From Callipepla californica brunnescens (taxonomy: Eukaryota; Chordata; Aves; Galliformes; Odontophoridae), in assembly GCA_023055505.1 (NCBI GenBank), contig JALIRH010000003.1, forward strand, positions 34,412,842-34,476,841: a DNA stretch of 64,000 nucleotides, written 5' to 3'. The stretch's first letter is position 1. Every line of letters starts with the position of its first letter. A model generated the notes under the pieces. It had not been told where the DNA came from. It saw only the letters and a program-made list of their open reading frames with translations, and searched no databases. Positions 47,891-62,217 of this stretch are shown in pieces. The position numbers and the translations under genes are program-made.

Positions 47891-50800
47891 ATATGTTCTA
47901 CCAGTACAGCAAAGCTGCTGTATTGTTGTTTTTTTTGGTTTTTATTCTTTCTTTCATTGTACCATTTGCAGTTGCTTTTTCACAGTGTACATGCATTTCT
48001 TTTTTATTTTCTGGAGGTGTTCTTGAGGGAGCTGAAGCAAGTGTACTCCCTGCATCCATCTGTTTAGTTACAGCCAAATCTCTGCTGGCTGGTACCATAA
48101 GATTCCACCATTTTTGTTTGGTCTCTAATCCTATGCCTTTTATGACCTACTATAGCTCAGAATTGGAACAGATATTTAATTTACAGTTATACTGTTAATT
48201 TTCTCAGACTCTTGTCAAGTACTCCTGATGTGTGTGCTATTGCTCCTTTGAGCTGTGACAGTTCTGATACTTGGCAGTCTCTAAAGTGTTACACTTCAGG
48301 GCCAACAGTTCCTAATGTAGCTGAACATTAGACAGTCTCAATGGGGATTTGAGTTACTGTACAGTCTGGGTCAGTTGGGGATGGACTTGTTTTTGATTCA
48401 CAAATCCTCCAAAATCTTTGGTTTTACCTCACCTGAGCCAAAAGTTAAAATGTTAATTTGTGTTAATAAATCACTAGTCACAGGACCATACTGGCCTACT
48501 TACAGATGTGGTAGGAATGAGGTCAGGCTGTATTTGGTTCTGAAGAAATAAGGTCGGTAACTGAGATGGAGTGATACTGAGCACACAAGGAGCATGTCGC
48601 TTCATTCAGACCACAATCCTGGGCACTCTTACTGCAAAGTGGTGTGCCTCTGGAGTGGGCTGGTACTGTCCTGCACTTCTCTTCAGGCCACTGCAGATTT
48701 GTCTAGTGGGGCTCCAGCCACTTCATGCTGCAAAACAATCTTTTGGCCATGTGTCAGACTACAGCCTCTATCTCATGGAGCCCATTTCCACAACATCTGG
48801 TTACTCTTAAGCATCCATCCAGGGCTGTGGTGTATGCCTCGCTCTGGGAGGTGAAGCCTTTCTGGTCCTTGCAGAGAAATTCCTTTATTGCATGTAAACA
48901 TTTGCGGGTTCTGTGGAAGCATCACAAACTGGTACTGGGGCCTGCTCTGAGCACTTCCCTCTTCAAATCCTGTGTTTGTTAGAGAAATCTGCCTTTGTTC
49001 TTAAGGAGATACTGCTGTGTATAACAGGTGTGCAGTATCAGGTGGGGCAAAAACCCAGAGGAATCAGTGTGTTTAGATTAAGGCTTCTTCCAGATGGGAA
49101 CTCCTGATTGTCTCATTAATTTCTTAGCTATTAATATCACTCCAGCTCAATTCCTATGTGTGTTCCAGAAGCTATAAAGGTAGTAAACCTGTCTCGCTCA
49201 TTACTCATCTAACCAAATATAGAATGGTTGGTGAAATTGCAAAAAAGAAGTATAATAGAGTATGCATACATAGCAAGAGCTGGCTTTTCTCTTTCTTCTT
49301 TACAAAAACACACTGGAAGAAGTTCCATCTTATTTGCTCATCCTAGCATGTATTATCAGTGTGATTTGTTTGGCCATGGTATGCCAAAGGCAGCAATGTG
49401 CAGTCCTGACAGAATGAACTTTATGCTGAGGATCACAATTTTGCCGTTTTATTTTTATATTATTCCAATGTATCTTTTTATATTTGGTTCACGTTAACAG
49501 CAGTCCTTTTTAAAAGATTTTCCTGTGAAGCATGCTTTCTCGCGGCTTCTGCCATGTTTTCATGTGACCATTTAGATGTTTCATCCTTTATAAAATGTTC
49601 GGGTGTGTGATACTGCAATAACTTGGAATGTTTTTCTCTGAGTCAGGTGATCAAGAAAACATTAATGGCTTCAAAGGTGATTGTGCTGTCAGTTTGATAT
49701 TTGGAAACAAACCTGGGGTGCAGAATTTACAAGTTGTTATTGTAGGCTCGGAATGGAATGCTGTTGTGATTGCCTATGGCTGTTCTCTTTAGCCAGTACC
49801 CCCAGCCTTCCCCATCTCACTTTTTTCTGCGTGTAATCCGAAGACCTTTTTGTGACACCAGAAGGGTTCAGGGTTATACTCTTGGGCTGGAAAATGCCCA
49901 GGCATAAGTTTTATTGCTTTACTTGTCTCCTGGTACTGCCTGCACTGCTAATAGAGCTGCTGTCCTTTTTGAAAGGGCCATCCATGGAAGTTGTGATTTC
50001 AACTCTAAATGCTGTACCAGGATGAACTGGAATGAATTTGTCAATCATTTTCTCCCTGCAGTTATCTCATTGGTTTAACTGGTGCTTTTGCTTAGAAATG
50101 GTTTATCTGAGCAGTTTTGTACTGTAAGCAGGGCAGAACTAGTATGACAGTTCTGTGTGTGCTGAGACGCTTTAAGCATTTATAAACCTTCAAAGTGAGC
50201 TTGCTTAAACTCATTTTGCTGCACAAGGCGTGACCTTTCTGGCAGCATGAATGTTTTGTTGGCTGAACGTTGTCTGTGCGAGTATTGCATTACATCAGCA
50301 GTACAAACCTATTTGATAACTTAGTGCCATGCTGGTTTGGTTCTGGTTACAATCATTGTAAGGATGGAGAGTAGTGGCCACAACATGACCTGGTACTGAG
50401 CCCGATTGGGGTGTATCATCAGCCATTGGCTGCAGGAGTGATGTGCTTCAGAAGTCTGATTGCAATGAGCCCAACATCCTGATGGTTGTCTTTCTAGCTC
50501 TCCTGTTGAAGTCTGTAATGCATTTCCATTGATCTGGATTACTACACGCTTCAGAAATAGCTTAAAACCTGGGCTGTGTTCAGCAGAATTCTCTGTAGGT
50601 GCACCAGTTTGGTGTTGGGGCAACAGCACGAGGCATGCACAGTTCAGGAGTCAGTCACAGCACAGTGTTAGTGTGTTATGACTGTCAGCTCCTTTATGGA
50701 GCATACCATTTAAAAACAAGAGTGTGAAAGAAAAAGGCTTTTAGGGGGAGGGAGATGTGGAGGGGATTATGTTATATACTGCCAAGAGTATCGGCACGGT

Positions 50801-53800
50801 CCAGAAGCACACCATAGCTAATTTGCTGTTGCTTTTCCTCTGCTGTGTGTGCCATCTCTTGCTGGCTTCTTCCACTGCAGTGTTACTTAAATACGTATGT
50901 GGCACTCAGTGAGAAGTGCCTATTAAGACTCAATCAGAGATTAGCAGAGGACTCTTCATTTGAGAGGAACGACAAAATTCTGGGTTTGAAATGTCAACAT
51001 CTTTGAGCATCAGTGCCCTACTTTATTAGGTTATGTATCCCTTCTGTTCCTTGTGGTGGACTGCTTGGCCCACAGCTGCACCCCTTTGTGGAAAGGCTCT
51101 CCCCTCCCAAGCAGGGAAACAGGATCTTTAGGTAGAGAATTCCTGTTTGGGTTGTTCTTATTTTCATAGTCCAGTTCTTAGTTTGTGAGGTGACCTGGGC
51201 TATCACATAGTACGGATTGTTTTCCTTTTTGCATTAATTTTTCAAATGCTATCTCGCTCTTTCAGATCTAATGGGAGGTCGATAGCCCTACTGTATATCA
51301 AATTAGAGCTGCAAATAAAATTCTGGGCCATTGATTCAGGCTGTGCTGTCATTTCTGGCTGTCTCCTAGAACAGACTGTTGTGGGGTTGAGGAAAACAGC
51401 CAGAGGTATTAGAACTGAAAGTATCAGAGGGAGAGAGCGAGGGAGGGAGGCTGACAGGCAGCAGGCCAACCCTGTTCTGTAATAACCAGGGAAAGTAAGA
51501 AACAGGAGAGTCCTTTTACATCTTCTTGTGCAAATGTCCAAGCATGAAAATCTGCTCTATGTTTTAACAGTTAATGTTACTTGCCTGTATCAGATGTCAG
51601 TGCTTTTTTAGGCTGTTGTTCTGTGCAGGAATAATTACGAGTTAACATAGAAGTTGTACCCACTGTGCTGTTACTGGAGCAGCTGCTTTCAGGTGTGAAG
51701 CGTACAAGAAAGAATCTGAGCTTGTGACTGTCTCCTTTATTGGTGCCATCTGATAAGCTCAGCTATTCCAGTAATTTACTGCAGTATCTTCAGGTGCTTC
51801 CATTTCATTACCCTATATAAAATGTATCTTTCTTCCTCCTTTGTAATTAGCCTCCTGCTGGTCTAAGCAGCAATAACACCAAGAAAAGGTTGGGGCTTGA
51901 AGTGCAGAGTGAGGCTCTATAGCCTTGATCTTTGGCTGAGCTGAGATTAGACAGTTTTACTTTTTTCTTAGAGAACTTTAAAACAAAACAAAACAAACAA
52001 AAAAAAAAAGAAACCAACAACCAGAAGAGCTTAGCAGGTTTTATTTTTTCCTGTTGTTATAGTATCTCTTCTGACAAATGCTGTTCTTCGTGGATGGTAT
52101 AATGGGGCAGGTTATGGTTTCAGTAGCACCTGGTCCTGCTTAGCTGGGGAAGAACTGGAAATGCAGACAGAATTCCCTGCTGGGTTGGAGTACTCGTAGG
52201 TAAAAGACGTCCTGGAGGAGGCTGCACTTTTGCCTGCTAGCAAGATTTGCTGTTTGGGTTTAGATTTGGATGGTGTAGCGTTAAGGGTATCAATAGTGGT
52301 ATCTGAACATGAGAGATGCTGAGAGCAGCTCCTTGGCTGTATGGCGAGGTTGCACAGATTGGTACTGGTGGCCCAATTTGTGTTCTCTTCTTCCCCAGAG
52401 GGAGCTGTACCAGCTGTGCTTGGCTGGAGCACGGTCAGTGAGAGAGTAAGGTGAGGGCTGGCAGGGAGGCAGGATGCTAATGGAGAGCTGAGATGATACT
52501 AGGTGCTGCTCAGGCTTGTACCGTGCTGCTGCTTCTCTTATTGGTGTTGACATAGTTGGCAGGGCTGCCTTACAGACTGTTCAGTGTGGACATAGGTGAC
52601 AGAGGGCCTGATGTGCCTAGAAATGTGATTTGGGCGTGGCCTTAAGTGCCTGAAGCTTAGAACAGGGGTGAGCAGCACGCAGCCTGATGGACGTCCTCCA
52701 TCTGTGTCCCGGGGCTGGGGCTGGGAGCTGGGCTAGGCTGCACTCAGAGGCACAACTGCTGACCGAAGCACAACCAAAAGAAAATAGGAAAAGCATCACA
52801 TACTGAAACAAGATTTCTTTTATTTCAGTGCAGTACAAAGAAATAGGAGTTACTTTGCTTTGAATGAAAATAGTGAAACTAAAAATCAAAGCAGATGAAT
52901 TTCATCGGTGTAGTACTAAGAATCCTTGGATATCAAAGCAGTGAAAAATGATAGCTATGGTGCTGCAGCATTAAAATAAATATTTACATATCTTTAGTGT
53001 GTTTTTTCCTTGAAATAGTGTTCTGTCATTGGTAACTTAGTTTGCAGCAGTGCAGTATTACCCACTTCCAAGTGCTGACAGTGCTCTCTCAGCCATCGGT
53101 CTTTCAGTCAGTGATTCCCTTACGTGCAAAATGCCCCGGTGCAGCAGCACCTGTCCTGTTCCAGGCCACAGCTTCCCCGGCCTCTGGCCAAACCAAAGCC
53201 AGCTGTTTTTAGTTTCAAAGAATCAATCTGCTCATTCAACTAAGTACACTGAATTAAGTAGAGTTAAGTAGAGTAATGCTGTAAACAATGGGCCCAGTTC
53301 ACAGACAGATAACATGAACTCATTGTGCTGAGGTTGTTTAAAAAGAAGAAAATAAAATTTCTGCGTTGCTTGTCATCCTGCAGCATGAAAAACAGCAACC
53401 GCTTGGTTTGGGGTTTTTAAAAGAGGGTGTTTACTTTCAGATTGAATCAGGACAGGTCAGCTGTTTTCCTAATAAATGCAGATGAGTTATGTTTCCAAAG
53501 GTATCAAAACGTACCGACGTACTGGTTTGCATCAGAGTTAACAGCCCCATGTACAGACTCTGATTTTCTGTTTTCTGCTAAGTAAATGTCCGTTACCCAG
53601 GTATTGCTATGAACCAAGCCCAGTGTAGAAAGGAAGCACGTTTCTTGCCAAGTTAAAAGTCTTTATATAAGAATGTGTTTTTATAATGTTTATGAAGAGC
53701 TGCTGTGTGAGTTATTAAAATCGTGTTTCTTCCTGCTTGCGCTTTGTATCAACATAGAAAATGGAGAAAGATGTGGTAAAATGTAGCGTCGTTTAGAAAA

Positions 53801-54914
53801 TAAGGTGTAAAAAAAAATTCAGTATCTTATATTAAAGCATTTACACTGCATAGGCATTCATATAAGGATATAGTATAATAAAACTTATCAAATATATAAG
53901 CATGCAGCAGTTGCCTTATTCACAGTTCTAGAAATGACCACACATTGATTTCCTTAAATACAAATTGGGTTATCCAAAATAGATTTTGCAGCCACTCTCC
54001 TTTGTGGAGGCAGACTATGTTCTCATGTGCATTGCAGGTACTGACCTATATAACAGGCCTAAGCTATGCCACTGTATTGTACACATCTGTGATAAATACT
54101 GTGTTCTGAAATAGGAAAGACGATGAGAAGTTATCCCTACTTCTCATAGAAGAGCTTGGAGACTACACAATGCTCGAATTAACAAAATATATAAGCATAT
54201 TTACTGTATTCTCCTTAGAGAGTAATACTGCAACCTTGACACATATCTAACTACTGCATAAGCTGGCCATGCAGTTTTCAAAATAAGTTTAGACAGATTT
54301 TTTCTATTTGATAGAGGAGGCATAGTAGTAAACTCGTATAGTACATGTCCTCTCTGCCCTGCAAACTTGATGAAATACTCCTGTTACTCTCAGCTTGTGT
54401 AGGGAAATATAATACAATGCAGTGCCAAAATCACACCCACAGGGAGGCTTTCTTTTCTTCAGTTACTTTCTTGAAGGCAGTGGTCACATATATGATGGTG
54501 AGCTTGGACTGTTCATCTGTTGCAAGGTGACAGTACCTAGGTTAGACCTCTCTGCAGGGAACTTGGAGGAGAAAGTAGGGGCTGTGGAGCTTGCTGCTGT
54601 GCATGGTTCTGCCTTGCTCATTCTGCACAGCTTGGCAGTGTCACCTGGTGTGGGACTCAGGACAGCAGGGAGCAACAAGTTTGGAGGCAAAGCTTTGTGT
54701 TAGTTGTGTGAGCTTTGATTCTGGTAACGAGCCTTGGCCATGCCAAGGTAAAACTGGGAGTGAAGGTTATGACTTAAAACCCTTTTCCCTTTCAGGTATC
54801 TTTTCAGTAGTGCCTGAATTCCGCTTTCCTTGTCTTTGTATGTAGTAAAAATAAAATAAAAATGTTGGTGTTTAAACAGCATGCACATTTATCTCCTTTC
54901 TCTTGGCACTTCAG
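47891..54914. other. Intergenic or intronic, no gene supported
   Basis: Seven kilobases without recognisable repeats except homopolymers (A-rich near 51985-52008). Frames at 48571-48982 (plus), 50321-50629 (minus) and 52112-52553 (minus) are over 85 codons but have no recognisable product and no clear splice sites. If the 44.8 and 54.9 kb exons belong together, this is their intron. Confidence 0.4.
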
Positions 54915-55058
54915 GTAAAGCTATCAGAGGTAATGATGGAGGATGTCACAGCACCCCAGAAGCAGGCTGCAGGGATTCACTGCTTTGTGCAAAACAGCAA
55001 AGGAGTCCTACAAAAACAGAGTGTAAGAAATAATGGTTCAAAAATGGAAAAAAGCCAG
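54915..55058 (+). CDS. Exon-like block, unrecognised; coding status uncertain
   Basis: 144 nt between a strong acceptor (CTTTCTCTTGGCACTTCAG) and a strong donor (AGCCAG|GTAAGAG) on the plus strand. In one frame it is open throughout (pieces VKLSEVMMEDVTAPQKQAAG and KGVLQKQSVRNNGSKMEKSQ). If it is joined directly to the candidate first exon at 44828-44885, the frame is a different one, reaching a stop at 55031-55033. That would give a 58-residue product. Neither reading matches a protein I recognise. The paired strong splice sites support an exon, perhaps of a long noncoding RNA. Confidence 0.4.
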
Positions 55059-57599
55059 GTAAGAGGGGGAGGTAGCAGAAATACTGGCTGATGGAAAAAA
55101 AAAGGTGTAGAAAGAGAACAGGAAGAACTGGGGGGCAGTAGTAGCTGGGGGAGGGAGGGGAAGGAAAGTGAAATCCTCCCGGGAGTGTTTAGTTCAAAAA
55201 GCATTGCCCTTTGTTGTTTTTCTGTTTGTTTGAAGTAAGCTTTGTTACTCATATATCTGGGAATGAAAAAATGAGTAGACGTCTTTGGTTTGTGCTATCA
55301 GAATCTGTTACGTTAGTGTGTTCCTATGCTGTAGCCAGTTCACTTTGGTAGTTTGTTATCTTGAGTCTGTGTGTGCATATTCTATTCCCATTTCCTAGTA
55401 AAGGACACACAGCCCTTCCCAGTCAGAGGTATGCTGTTTCCTGTCAGCCTCACAGTAGGATTACAGTGGAACAGTCGCTGTGCTAGAGATGTTTCTAGCT
55501 CTTCTGGTGTACCCATTTCTCCTCTGAGGATTTGGCTCTGAACATTTTAGTATGTGGAATCTCAGCTTCTCAGATGGTATCTGGAATGAGGACTTTTGGA
55601 ATCTGAGATGGATATGGGGGCATCCTGAACTCTACCGTATCGGTTACCTGACAGTTGGAAGATGGGTTTGCAGTGTGTTCTAGTTGTTTTGCTGCTGTAA
55701 ATATTGTTTTTCTGTTTTTCTGCAGTCTTGAAAATCTAGTCTGAGGACTGTCAGAAATTATTATTATTTCTTTTTTTTTAGTGACTACTTGGCAGTAGGG
55801 TTTGTATAAATATATATAGAAACCTTCTTTTTTGCCTGACTTAGAAGCTTTCGCAGGTGGACTGTAAGACCTTTAATGTCAAAACTTTGTGCAGCACATC
55901 AGTGCTAGTGATTCACAGACACTGCGCTCCCATATTCAGAGCAGCGGTTTACATGTGGGGACTGTCACAAACGTAATGGATTGTTTATTTAGAAACATCA
56001 ACTTTACTAATTTGGGGTCCTGCACTGGCCTCCCACTCTTCCATTCCTTAAATTATTTTGTAAATGTTGGCAAAAGTGAGAATGTGCTTCATTTTGATCC
56101 TGACTTCATAGGCATTTTAACATTTGCGTTAAGTTCTTTTGGTTTCTCACTGAATTTGCCTTTCTTTTTTCCTTCCACGGGGAAAATTCCTTCAGTCTTG
56201 CCTGGGAATTTATTTAAAACATCTGCAGGTTGCTGAAAGCAGGTGTCGCAGCTGCTTTTATTATGGTCCTCCCCTGGGAAGTGGGACAGATTGTACTTTG
56301 TTCTGAGCCCCAGTTTTCCACAGGTATATACCACCTTTTGAGTACAAATACAATTTGGATGGGTAGGAGCTTTGTGTTTTCTAGAAACTTTGTTAGCTTT
56401 GCTAATAAGGAACTATTCGTTAGAAAGAAGAGAGAGTATATTCTGCACTTTTACCTGCCTCTTTCACCTATCTCTTAAAGTGAGGAAGTGAATTCAAGTC
56501 CTCTCACCTTACTGTACTAAAGTTAATTGCAGATTTCAGTTGTTACAAATATGGCTGCATGGTCAAAAAAAAAAAATTTAGAACAAAGTAAGGCCACGAG
56601 GAGGCTGTCACCAGAACCTCTGCATCATGTAAAACTTGCCAGATTTTTTTTCTTCCACTCTTTATTCCTTCTCCCATCCTTTTGTATGTGTATGTTTCTC
56701 CAGGTGAACACACTTTCCTCATGTTTTTCAGCTCCTTTATTCTGCTTTCCCTAGTACTGAATTAGGTAAGGGCTCTCTGAAAGGGCAAAAGCTTGCTGAG
56801 CAGCTTATGATTTTTGTAAGAAGCAGGTAAGTAGAAGAAGTATTTTCCTTTCCTTCTTGGGCAATGACAAGTGGAAAACCTGGGATGAGTGCTGAAGGAG
56901 CAGGAAACAATGAGAGGGCAAGTGAGATTGGCTCCTCAGCCTTTAGAAAGAAACAGCTGTTGCTTCCAGAAGCATCCTGCTTTTCTTCTAGGATTTTCAA
57001 GTTTCAAGAAAAACAAAAATACAGGTACAGTATCATTTGAGGAGGTACAAATGAGAAATAAAGTGGAGCAGAATACTGACAGAATACTGAGCAGATCTTC
57101 TAGAATTTTGTTAGAAAGTCCGTCATTAAAGTGTGGCCCCACAGCTTCCATTTCAAGAGTTTCCCATTCATTGTATGTGCTACCTACTGACTTGTTTAGA
57201 CAATGCTTCATACAATGTTCTGTGCCTTTAGGCTTCAAAATGAAGTTCTTGCCCCATGAAGATCCCAGGAATCTTCAAGGTTACTTCTGACTCATTTGTA
57301 AACTTTTTCTAGGTAGCATTTCAGTTTAGAAAATACATATATGCTTGAGTGTGATTTATGTATCGGATTTGATGAGCTGATGCTTGTGCTTAGTTTTCAC
57401 CAGTTCAGAATGGTATCTGTCCCACTTGACTGTATTTGTGTATTGAGAAAACATACCCAAATATGACATACGATACAATATCTGCAGGTATTTGCTGTGT
57501 GTAAATTCTTTGTTTATATAGTACTAAAGAAGTATAATGTATAAGAAGCAGCTCAGTTTCTGATGTTGCTTTATTTCTCAGTACCTGCTAGATAGAATT
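55059..57599. other. No gene supported
   Basis: Contains plus-strand frames at 55889-56236 (115 codons, just after a TTTGTGCAG acceptor-like site) and 56889-57290. Neither has a donor or recognisable product. The 57.0-57.2 kb stretch is open on both strands. Confidence 0.35.
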
Positions 57600-60500
57600 C
57601 AGCGGTCTCTTACTCATGCTGATTTCTCTGCTTTCTGTTAAGGAAAATAAATTTTGTAAATGTTGAAATTTTCCTCCTCGTTCTGGAAATAATCACGTGA
57701 GTTCTTTCCTGAAGAAGGGAAGGGCGGGTGCCTAAGAAATGCAAGATCTTGCAGGGAAAGGAGCAGAACAAGAACTTAGCTGGGAGCTATTACCCAGTCT
57801 GATTCAGGTTGTGAATCTGTAGCTCTGTGGCTATTTTTCCTTCCTTTCTCTCTACCCAAATTGCATGTTAAACTGTTGAGGGCACGACTGTTGATTATTT
57901 TACAGAATGCAATGCCCAGTTGTATTAATGATGTTGATACTTCATTATTCAGATTTGCAGCCATGTAACATAAAACTTTTCAGTAGGGGCACAAAGTAAT
58001 CCTCTAGAGTGCTACAATTGTGAACTGTTTGGCTATATTGTCTTTTATTCTGTAACTTCAATCAGCTATCAGCTGTATTTTTCTTCTTAAAGAGAAGCTT
58101 GACACGTTCAAACATGCAGCTCCCTGGCTGTTACAGGACTAGAGTTCATCTGCTGACTTCAGCATCCACATGTTGTAAAGCACGTGAGTTCTTTCACTGT
58201 CCAGACTTTTAGTATGAGGTCTCTTCTACGTGCTAGTTTGGCAAGCTTCTAAGGCATTTGTGTGAAGTAATGATGCAAGAGCAACCTGGTTCAACACTGA
58301 GAAATCCATAAGTAATATTCAGCAGTACTTATAGTGGAAAAATCATAGGTGAGAAAAGCATACTGTCTGAAGTAACAGCTGAGCTACTGTAGTGTGTGGT
58401 GTTAAAAGTGGATTGTGTTCAATGGTGTATTCAACTCCGGAAGTAACACTGTGAACTTAAAATACACCAAGGATTCATTCTTCTTTTTACAATAGATTGA
58501 ATTGGACAAAGTGAAAAAACATGAGTATATATGTGTAGAAAGGATAGGAGTGGAAGTAAATCAGTGCCAGAAGTTTCTGTCTCTAAACATCAATAGGTGT
58601 AGTCGATTCTTTTGCATTAAAATGAATGGTTAATTTTGAAGTCAAAGAGGTAACTTACAACTCTCTATAAGACCACTCACAGGAGTCAAGTACGTTGTGT
58701 TCAAGAGGAAGATATTTGTAAAGGACTTCAGTTTGAAAATCTGAAATAGCCAGCTGATGTCTTACCATCTAATTGGAAAAGTATGCTAGTTTTGGTAAGT
58801 ACACACTAAAGTCACAAAAAAGCCAACCATAAAAATTCTCTGTGTGGGTTTCTCCTTAGATAGGAAATGCTGGGTAATATTCCTGTGGATCGTAGTTCAG
58901 TTTTTATGCATGCAATACTCAATGAAGTAGTGGAAAGCATTTAGATGGTTAGTAGAATGCAAAGAATGGGTATCTCTTAAAAGGAGAATTCTGGGCATTT
59001 TTTTAGTCCTTCCTCAAGCTTTCCCCTAAGATGTGTTGACAGTCTGGATTTATTAGAAGGAATACTGGGCTCTGAATTGTGCAAAACATGTCACAGCAAA
59101 GCCAGCCAGTTCAGTTCAAAGATTGATTTCTTACAAAAAAAAGTAAATCAGACAAAAACTTAAAACTTTTCTTGTTGTGGTACAACTATGGCCATTGTGT
59201 GATGGTACGTAATGCACGCTTCGCTGGTCTTTGGAGGGAAATGGAGAGCAGCTCTAGATACTTGTTCAGGGCAATAGTTATTAAAAACAGAACATCCTTC
59301 TTCCCTGCACACAGACTGCCAGCAACCAAGGACCTGGTAACTATTTGCTGCCTGGTTTGTAGCGTGATAAATAGGAGCTAGAGGCAGAAAAGAGGGGTGG
59401 CCTGCCCAGAACTACTTGAGCTGTGTCATGTGAGAACTGTAAAGTAACCATTGTATTGGGCTTTGCCCTGTGCTTCAATGAATTCCTGAGGTGATGTTTT
59501 GCTGGCAGCCAGGTGTTGGGAGAATTCTGATTTCACTTGTTTTTATACTTCAGTAGCATAGACTGCTTTATTCACATTGTATACTAGATAATAATAAATG
59601 CAGGAGTAGTTTGTGAAGTTCAGTTTTAAAACTGGTCTGTGATAAAAATTCTCAGAATTACATTCTTGACATTTGGAACAACACTGTACATACAGTTTTT
59701 GACTTTTTGTGACTTTAGTGTTAGGTACTAACCTGTAAACATCACAATGTGTAGTCTTCTTACTTAGGAGGCTTGCTGTATGCCTCAGAACCAGGTGCAA
59801 GATCTTAGCAGGACTTTGCTTGAGGAACAGTTAAACAAAAAACTATGAGTAAGGCACTAGTAAATGCAGCAAACAACAACTACAGTCTGTACTCTTTAAG
59901 AATAAAGCTGTTCTGTTTAGGAAATTGCTTGTAGTATGACAGAGTTACCAATGCCTGTTAGAAGGGGATTAGAGAAAGTGCATCTTTTGGATTATGTCTC
60001 TGATGTCTGTGAGACACGACTGAATGCAAATTCCTTTTAGGTTTGGAAATTGTGCAGTGGTGATATTCAGAAGAGCTGAAGCAAGAGGAAACTGGTCTAG
60101 ACGATCTCTGCTAAATCAATGTGGAATAGATTTGTTACAGATTTATTTACATTGGCAGAAGGAGCTGAAACCACAGTAGAGGCTGCTGTGGCAAATCTAG
60201 TTAAGCAGGAACGATGCTAGCCAGAAACAAATAATGGCTGCAAGAGCTTTAAAAAATAATGGTCATGTGATTGTTTGTTTTTTTCCTTAATTTCCTACCT
60301 GTTGAAGTCCAAGGATGCACTTTGTCTTTTAGCTAATGTAACCGACCAAAGCCTTCTGTGCTGCTTTGGGAGCTGCTGCCATTCCGAACAGCTATTAAAA
60401 CACCAACCTGTGCTTTATACCAAATGAAATTTGAGCCTGCCAATCCAGCTGTGGAATGGCTGATGCTATTTTGCATTACAGTTGCTCAGAGAAAACCAGA

Positions 60501-62211
60501 CCCCTTCCATCATAAAAACAGAATATGCTACTACTATGGGGAGGAGGGAGTCATTGAAACATCAGAATTTGTTCATCCAGTCAATAAGAATGTACTTGTA
60601 AACAATTGAATGCAGTTAATGCTCAGAACTGTATTTCCCTAGGATCTGTCCAATGAAACTATTACATATGAATCATTCATTTGGTATAATAAATAGGTCA
60701 GTGGTAACTCCATTATCTCATCACTAAATACTAAATCTGAAGAGACAGATTAGCTTTATCATTTGACAAATGTCTCTTTCACTGAAATTCTTCATTACAT
60801 GTACAAAACACCATTTCAAAAACTTAAGACATTGTTAGTATCCATAATGCAAGGGGGAAATACTACATGAATTCTTCTTGGATATTATTGCCATCAGGTG
60901 CTACAGCTACCCTTCCAGCTCTGGACAGTGGGGAGAAGGTTCTGTGTAGGTTTTGGGTTTTTTTTTTTTTTTTTTATTTTTTCAATTTTTTCTAAGGACT
61001 TAGTGTTAAATTTATCTTGAGCTTTAAGATCACCCTGTTGGGACTTATTCTCAGTCTCTCAAAGTTTACAAATACCCCAACCTGTTTTTAAAAATCTTGT
61101 ATTTTAATTTCTTTTTCCCCGTTGACTCAGAAGACAAAATTCATTGGTGACTTAACTCAGCTGAATTTGTAAGAGTTTCACCAGAGATGAACCTGGACTA
61201 AACTTTAATAATAGAAAAAAGTTAAATGCTGGGGATCTCTACCATATCTGCTATACATATACTAAAGTTATATACAGAAAAAGGAAAATACAAAAGTTTT
61301 TCTTTGCAAAGACCTTTCCTTCAGAACAACTCAGGTAACTTTTTTCAGATTACTTTTTTGTTTCTTAAATGAATGTCAGAGTATATGCTCTTCTCTGTAT
61401 ATGTGAAGGCTAATAAATTGCATGGGTTCATCTGAACATTACAGAGTGTTCTTGAGCATTAGAGCTCTGCACTTCTCTTCTGTAGACAACTAATAAAATT
61501 CTTTTCAGTAAGGTGATGTACAAGTGCAAAATTGCTAAAGAAACAGCGTTTGTTAGAAGTGTGTTTTCAGTCACTACTAGTTTCATGGTGTGTGTGTCCC
61601 TCACTCCAGCTGGCAACTGACAGAAAGTGACATTAGGAAATTCTAAAAAGGAACACTTTCTAAACCTGTGCTTTCTTTAAAATAATTATTATTTTTTTTA
61701 GTGTTTACTTTTTTTTAAGTTTGTAAATGAAACCTGCATTCTGAGTCAGGGTGTCTTTTTAATTAACTTGTTCTTAAGGTGAAAATAAATAAATAATCCT
61801 TTGAGACATTTCTTTTCTATTAACCTACTGCTTTTGAAGTGTTTCTTCTGTAACATTCAGCATGGTGAGGACAGTCTGCATTTTGGGTACAGTACATTTT
61901 CAGCAAAATGAAGAATGCAGTTTGCTTTTGTGCCTGGATTCCTTCAGCAGAAGGATGGTAATTTTCATTAAGAACTTAAGCTAATATGGGGATGGAGAAA
62001 ATCCTATTACCACACATTAGTACCTTTTTTTAAAGAGCAAATTCACACTTTTATAGAACAGTTGCATCTTAGTGCAACTGAGTCATGGTTGTAGAGGGAC
62101 ACCATTAATGCCAACTGAAAATGTGGCCTATGTGATAGTATCACATTTCTGTTGTGCTGATATATTCATCTATAGGGATGACATTTATAAAAAATGCCAT
62201 TTTGCAGTTTT
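57600..62211 (-). other. AT-rich, repeat-poor region downstream of PLD5
   Basis: No CR1 or other interspersed repeat is recognisable over about 4.6 kb, which is unusual for this window. Some of it may be distal 3' UTR of PLD5. The plus-strand frame at 60358-60609 is unrecognised. A T-run lies at 60957-60977. Confidence 0.3.
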
Positions 62212-62217
62212 TTTATT
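62212..62217 (-). terminator. PLD5: Possible poly(A) signal of PLD5
   Basis: AATAAA on the minus strand about 980 nt downstream of the PLD5 stop. Other hexamers occur further left (for example near 60137), so this may be a proximal site or not used. Confidence 0.25.

Noticed and set aside
52112..52553. Overlapping minus-strand frames of 106 and 87 codons
   Set aside because: Two frames overlap on one strand with no splice context, so neither is favoured; no recognised product.
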